Source of the DNA: Pseudomonas caricapapayae
Lineage (GTDB): Bacteria; Pseudomonadota; Gammaproteobacteria; Pseudomonadales; Pseudomonadaceae
DNA length: 64,000 nt
Assembly: GCF_001400735.1 (NCBI RefSeq)
Contig: NZ_LJPW01000089.1
Coordinates: 1 to 64,000 of the forward strand
Direction: 5' to 3'
Made by a program: the position numbers and the translations under genes. The notes under the pieces were generated by a model that was given only the letters and a program-made list of their open reading frames with translations, was not told the origin of the DNA and did not search any database. Shown here piece after piece: positions 62,078-64,000 of the stretch; within the stretch, counting starts at the first letter, position 1, and each line of letters opens with the position of its first letter.

Positions 62078-62566
62078 ATGCAAGACGAAGCTGAACCAGA
62101 CGTAGAAAATCCCGGCGAGGTCATTGTGCGCCAAGTGCCGGGAGAGGTCGCAGTACCGGGCTTTATTGAAGAATATTCGGCCTATCTTTCTGCTGAAAAG
62201 AAAACCGATATCGCACCGGTCATTTTGACGTCACTGCGTCTTATTGGGTTGCTGCTGTTGGTCGTGGGGGGCGTTTTTATCATATTTGGTCCTGGCACTG
62301 TTCGTATCGACTACCTGACCGGGCTAACGTTTCTTCAGTTTCTTCAACTTTACCCAGGTCCTATCGCTTCCGTAGGTGTGCTGGTGTACGGCATCAGCAA
62401 CTTTCTTCGTTCCTCGGGTATAGAGGAACAGATGATTCCGGAGCAGTTCCTGACGGCTAATTACTGTCTGAAATTGCCAGAGGGAATTGACGATGATAAG
62501 CCGCTGGCGATCACCTATGTCGGTAATGAAGTATTCAGAATTGAGGATACTGTCGAGCAAGCATAA
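62078..62566 (+). CDS. Unrecognised small inner-membrane protein
   Basis: A 162-residue protein of no family that I recognise. An acidic cytoplasmic-type N terminus (residues 1-45) is followed by two hydrophobic helices (about 48-70 and 83-110) and a C-terminal soluble part of about 50 residues with an acidic end. The ATG at 62078 is 10 bases after a GAAGGA box. Codon use and base composition are less GC-rich than in the flanking genes. It stands alone between the epimerase pair and the OprG-like porin, which suggests a lineage-specific insertion. Confidence 0.6.
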   Translation: MQDEAEPDVENPGEVIVRQVPGEVAVPGFIEEYSAYLSAEKKTDIAPVILTSLRLIGLLLLVVGGVFIIFGPGTVRIDYLTGLTFLQFLQLYPGPIASVGVLVYGISNFLRSSGIEEQMIPEQFLTANYCLKLPEGIDDDKPLAITYVGNEVFRIEDTVEQA

Positions 62567-62785
62567 TAAGCTTCGGCCCGAAACGAAGGTTCAAGAGTCT
62601 GGCAATTTTGCCTCCTCAAGACAGTTTTTCGAGGTGCGAAGAGTCAACTTGAACAGGGCTTGAGTTTCTCTGATACCGCTTCGCCACTTGGGTGTAAGAG
62701 CGGATCGAAAGATGCTCTGCTTGTCCGCGAACTGTTGAAAACCGACAAGCGTGGTGCACGGGCACGAGCGTCAGCAGACCCCCGT

Positions 62786-62817
62786 AAAAACAAAGGCACC
62801 CGATAAGGGTGCCTTTG
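62786..62817 (-). terminator. Intrinsic terminator of the OprG-like gene
   Basis: Read on the minus strand, CAAAGGCACCC and GGGTGCCTTTG (62791-62801 and 62807-62817) form an 11-base stem around a five-base loop, followed by five T residues (A run at 62786-62790). It lies 26 bases after the porin stop. The rest of the 62567-62842 gap holds no supported gene. Confidence 0.88.
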
Positions 62818-62842
62818 TGTGTGACGTTTGAAGGTGTGCAGG

Positions 62843-63529
62843 TCAGAACTTGTAACCCACGCCCACCATGTACACCCACGGGTCGATATCCACGTCGACC
62901 TTGGTCTTGCCGACAGCCAGGGCAGAAGGGCCGTCCACAGTCGCTTCGGTGTCGATGTCGACATACCAGACCGAGGCGTTGAGCAGCACATTGTCGGTGA
63001 TCATGTAGTCCATGCCTAACTGTGCAGCAAGGCCAACCGAGTCCTTGAGCTTGAGGTTGCTGAACCCCTGATCCTTGCGATTACCGGTCAGGTCAGTGTC
63101 GAAGAAGGTGGTGTAATTGATACCGACACCCGCATACGGCTGGAATTTCGACGAAGGCTCCATCGGGTAGTACTGCAAGGACAGTGTCGGCGGCAGTTGC
63201 TTGATGTCGGCCAGCTTGCCGTCAAGGCCAGGCCCCAGGCCCTTGACTGAAACGGTATGGCTGAAGGGTGTGGCCGCCAGCAGTTCGATGCCGACGTGCT
63301 GGGTCAGCATGTAAGCGAAGGTCAGACCGAGCTGGTTTTCGCCATCGACGGTTGCTTTGGTGCCGGAAACCCTGGTGCCGTCCAGACGGACTTCACCGCT
63401 GTCTTCGTTGGGCTGTACGTGCGCTACACCGGCGCGAACGATGAAGTCACCAGGCTCGTAAGCGTGTGCCGCGACCGGGGCAGTGATGGCAAGCGCGACA
63501 ACAGACGCGCGTAGCAAGTGCTTGTTCAT
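62843..63529 (-). CDS. oprG: OmpW-family outer-membrane protein (OprG-like)
   Basis: A 228-residue eight-stranded beta-barrel with a Sec signal peptide (MNKHLLRASVVALAITAPVA, cleaved after A23 before YEPGD) and a C-terminal phenylalanine (WVYMVGVGYKF) typical of outer-membrane proteins. OmpW/OprG proteins let small hydrophobic or amino-acid-like molecules through the outer membrane. In P. aeruginosa oprG is induced in low oxygen by Anr, and the site upstream here fits that. A DUF3299-type gene lies upstream, as in P. aeruginosa. Confidence 0.88.
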   Translation of the reverse strand: MNKHLLRASVVALAITAPVAAHAYEPGDFIVRAGVAHVQPNEDSGEVRLDGTRVSGTKATVDGENQLGLTFAYMLTQHVGIELLAATPFSHTVSVKGLGPGLDGKLADIKQLPPTLSLQYYPMEPSSKFQPYAGVGINYTTFFDTDLTGNRKDQGFSNLKLKDSVGLAAQLGMDYMITDNVLLNASVWYVDIDTEATVDGPSALAVGKTKVDVDIDPWVYMVGVGYKF

Positions 63530-63565
63530 GGAGGCTCCAGAGATCAGTCAAAATTTATGGGCGTA

Positions 63566-63606
63566 ATGTTAAAGCGCTGTCGAGCGGCGACTTTGACTCA
63601 GCTCAA
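63566..63606 (-). promoter_or_regulatory. ANR/FNR-like site and promoter of the OprG-like gene
   Basis: TTGACTCAGCTCAA (63593-63606; on the minus strand TTGAGCTGAGTCAA) matches the FNR/ANR pattern TTGA-N6-TCAA. On the minus strand a TAACAT -10 box (63566-63571) follows 21 bases after the site, close to the ideal spacing of class II FNR-activated promoters (site centred near -41.5). Confidence 0.6.
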
Positions 63607-63632
63607 TGAAATCGCTGGGAACCCCGTCATCC

Positions 63633-64000
63633 TTATGAATCCGGCAATTCGTAGACAAGTATCTTGTCTGCCTGCATCTGATAACCCGCTTCTGCCAGTT
63701 CGCTGGTAGACGATTTGGCCTGCATCGGTCCTTCGATCCAGTACGGCTGATACAGCTCATCGACCTTCACACCCAGTTCACTCGTGACGTGCACGATCTG
63801 GTTCGCCGGTGGCGGCGGCACATGGATGCAGGCACCGAAATACGGCACCAGCAAAAACTCCGTCACTCTGCCTTCCTCACTGGCCTCAAGCGGCACGATG
63901 TACCCCGGTAAACGCACCTGTTTGCCATCCAGTGCCTTGACCACTGGCGCATGCGGAGCCAGTTGGCGGGCCGCAGGCGCTGCCTCCATGGCCAGCGCAT
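63633..64000 (-). CDS. DUF3299-type protein, 5' end cut by the window
   Basis: The last 122 or so residues of a protein whose start lies beyond the window; the frame is open to base 64000. The segment VRLPGYIVPLEASEEGRVTE then FLLVPYFGACIHVPPPPANQ is the hallmark of the DUF3299 family, small lipoprotein- or periplasm-type proteins of unknown function usually next to ABC-transporter genes. An orthologue sits next to oprG in P. aeruginosa. An in-frame ATG occurs at 63989 but the family is longer at the N terminus. Confidence 0.8.
   Translation of the reverse strand, partial: ALAMEAAPAARQLAPHAPVVKALDGKQVRLPGYIVPLEASEEGRVTEFLLVPYFGACIHVPPPPANQIVHVTSELGVKVDELYQPYWIEGPMQAKSSTSELAEAGYQMQADKILVYELPDS

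Noticed and set aside
63612..63640. HrpL-type promoter (GGAACC near 63617)
   Set aside because: There is no CCAC element 15-16 bases downstream, and the site lies inside the 3' end of the DUF3299-type gene region.

Overview
The window is a Pseudomonas chromosome segment, most likely from the P. syringae group. The evidence for the genus is the gene order birA-coaX-SPOR gene-tRNA Tyr/Gly/Thr-tRNA Trp-secE-nusG, the complete rpoBC/str/S10/spc/alpha super-cluster, the katA-ftnA-uvrA-MFS-ssb order, and an oprG-type porin beside nucleotide-sugar epimerase genes. The species-group assignment is an inference: only one tuf gene is present (the usual copy between tRNA-Thr and tRNA-Trp is missing), and the accessory genes suit a plant-associated lifestyle.

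Bases 1-33255 are the housekeeping half, all on the + strand. birA and coaX serve cofactor metabolism and are followed by four tRNA genes. secE and nusG are co-directional with tRNA-Trp. Then come rplKAJL-rpoBC, rpsL-rpsG-fusA-tuf, the S10 operon (rpsJ to rpsQ), the spc operon (rplN to rpmJ) and the alpha operon (rpsM to rplQ). Near-consensus sigma-70 promoters with 17-bp spacers lie before the tRNA block, tRNA-Trp, rpsL, rpsJ and rpsM, and inside the spc operon before rpsH. Intrinsic terminators or attenuators lie after tRNA-Thr, nusG, tuf, rpmJ and rplQ and between rplL and rpoB.

Bases 33256-40530 carry stress and DNA-maintenance genes: katA catalase, a heme-site-deficient bacterioferritin-like ferritin (ftnA type), uvrA on the minus strand, a YajR-like MFS transporter and ssb.

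Bases 40597-48712 hold the most interesting accessory system. It is a tightly coupled minus-strand operon encoding a UgpB-like binding protein, two permeases, a UgpC-like ATPase, a glycerophosphodiester phosphodiesterase, an inositol-monophosphatase-family enzyme and a Tat-exported GH10 xylanase, with a divergent ROK-family regulator. Read together, these suggest import and breakdown of a plant-derived glycerophosphodiester, possibly glycerophosphoinositol, coupled to cell-wall hydrolysis.

Bases 48713-50875 are a patchwork of small accessory genes: an NTF2/SnoaL-like protein, a YafY-type regulator, an orphan helix-turn-helix protein and a decayed dehydrogenase tail. Bases 50876-55159 (minus strand) form a self-contained tonB-exbB-exbD-receptor uptake operon. 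The remainder holds a fumarylacetoacetate-hydrolase-family enzyme, an alpha/beta hydrolase, a large MscS-family channel with a possible AlgU promoter, two overlapping nucleotide-sugar epimerase genes, an unrecognised small membrane protein, an OmpW/OprG porin with an ANR-like site, and the edge of a DUF3299-type gene cut by the window end.
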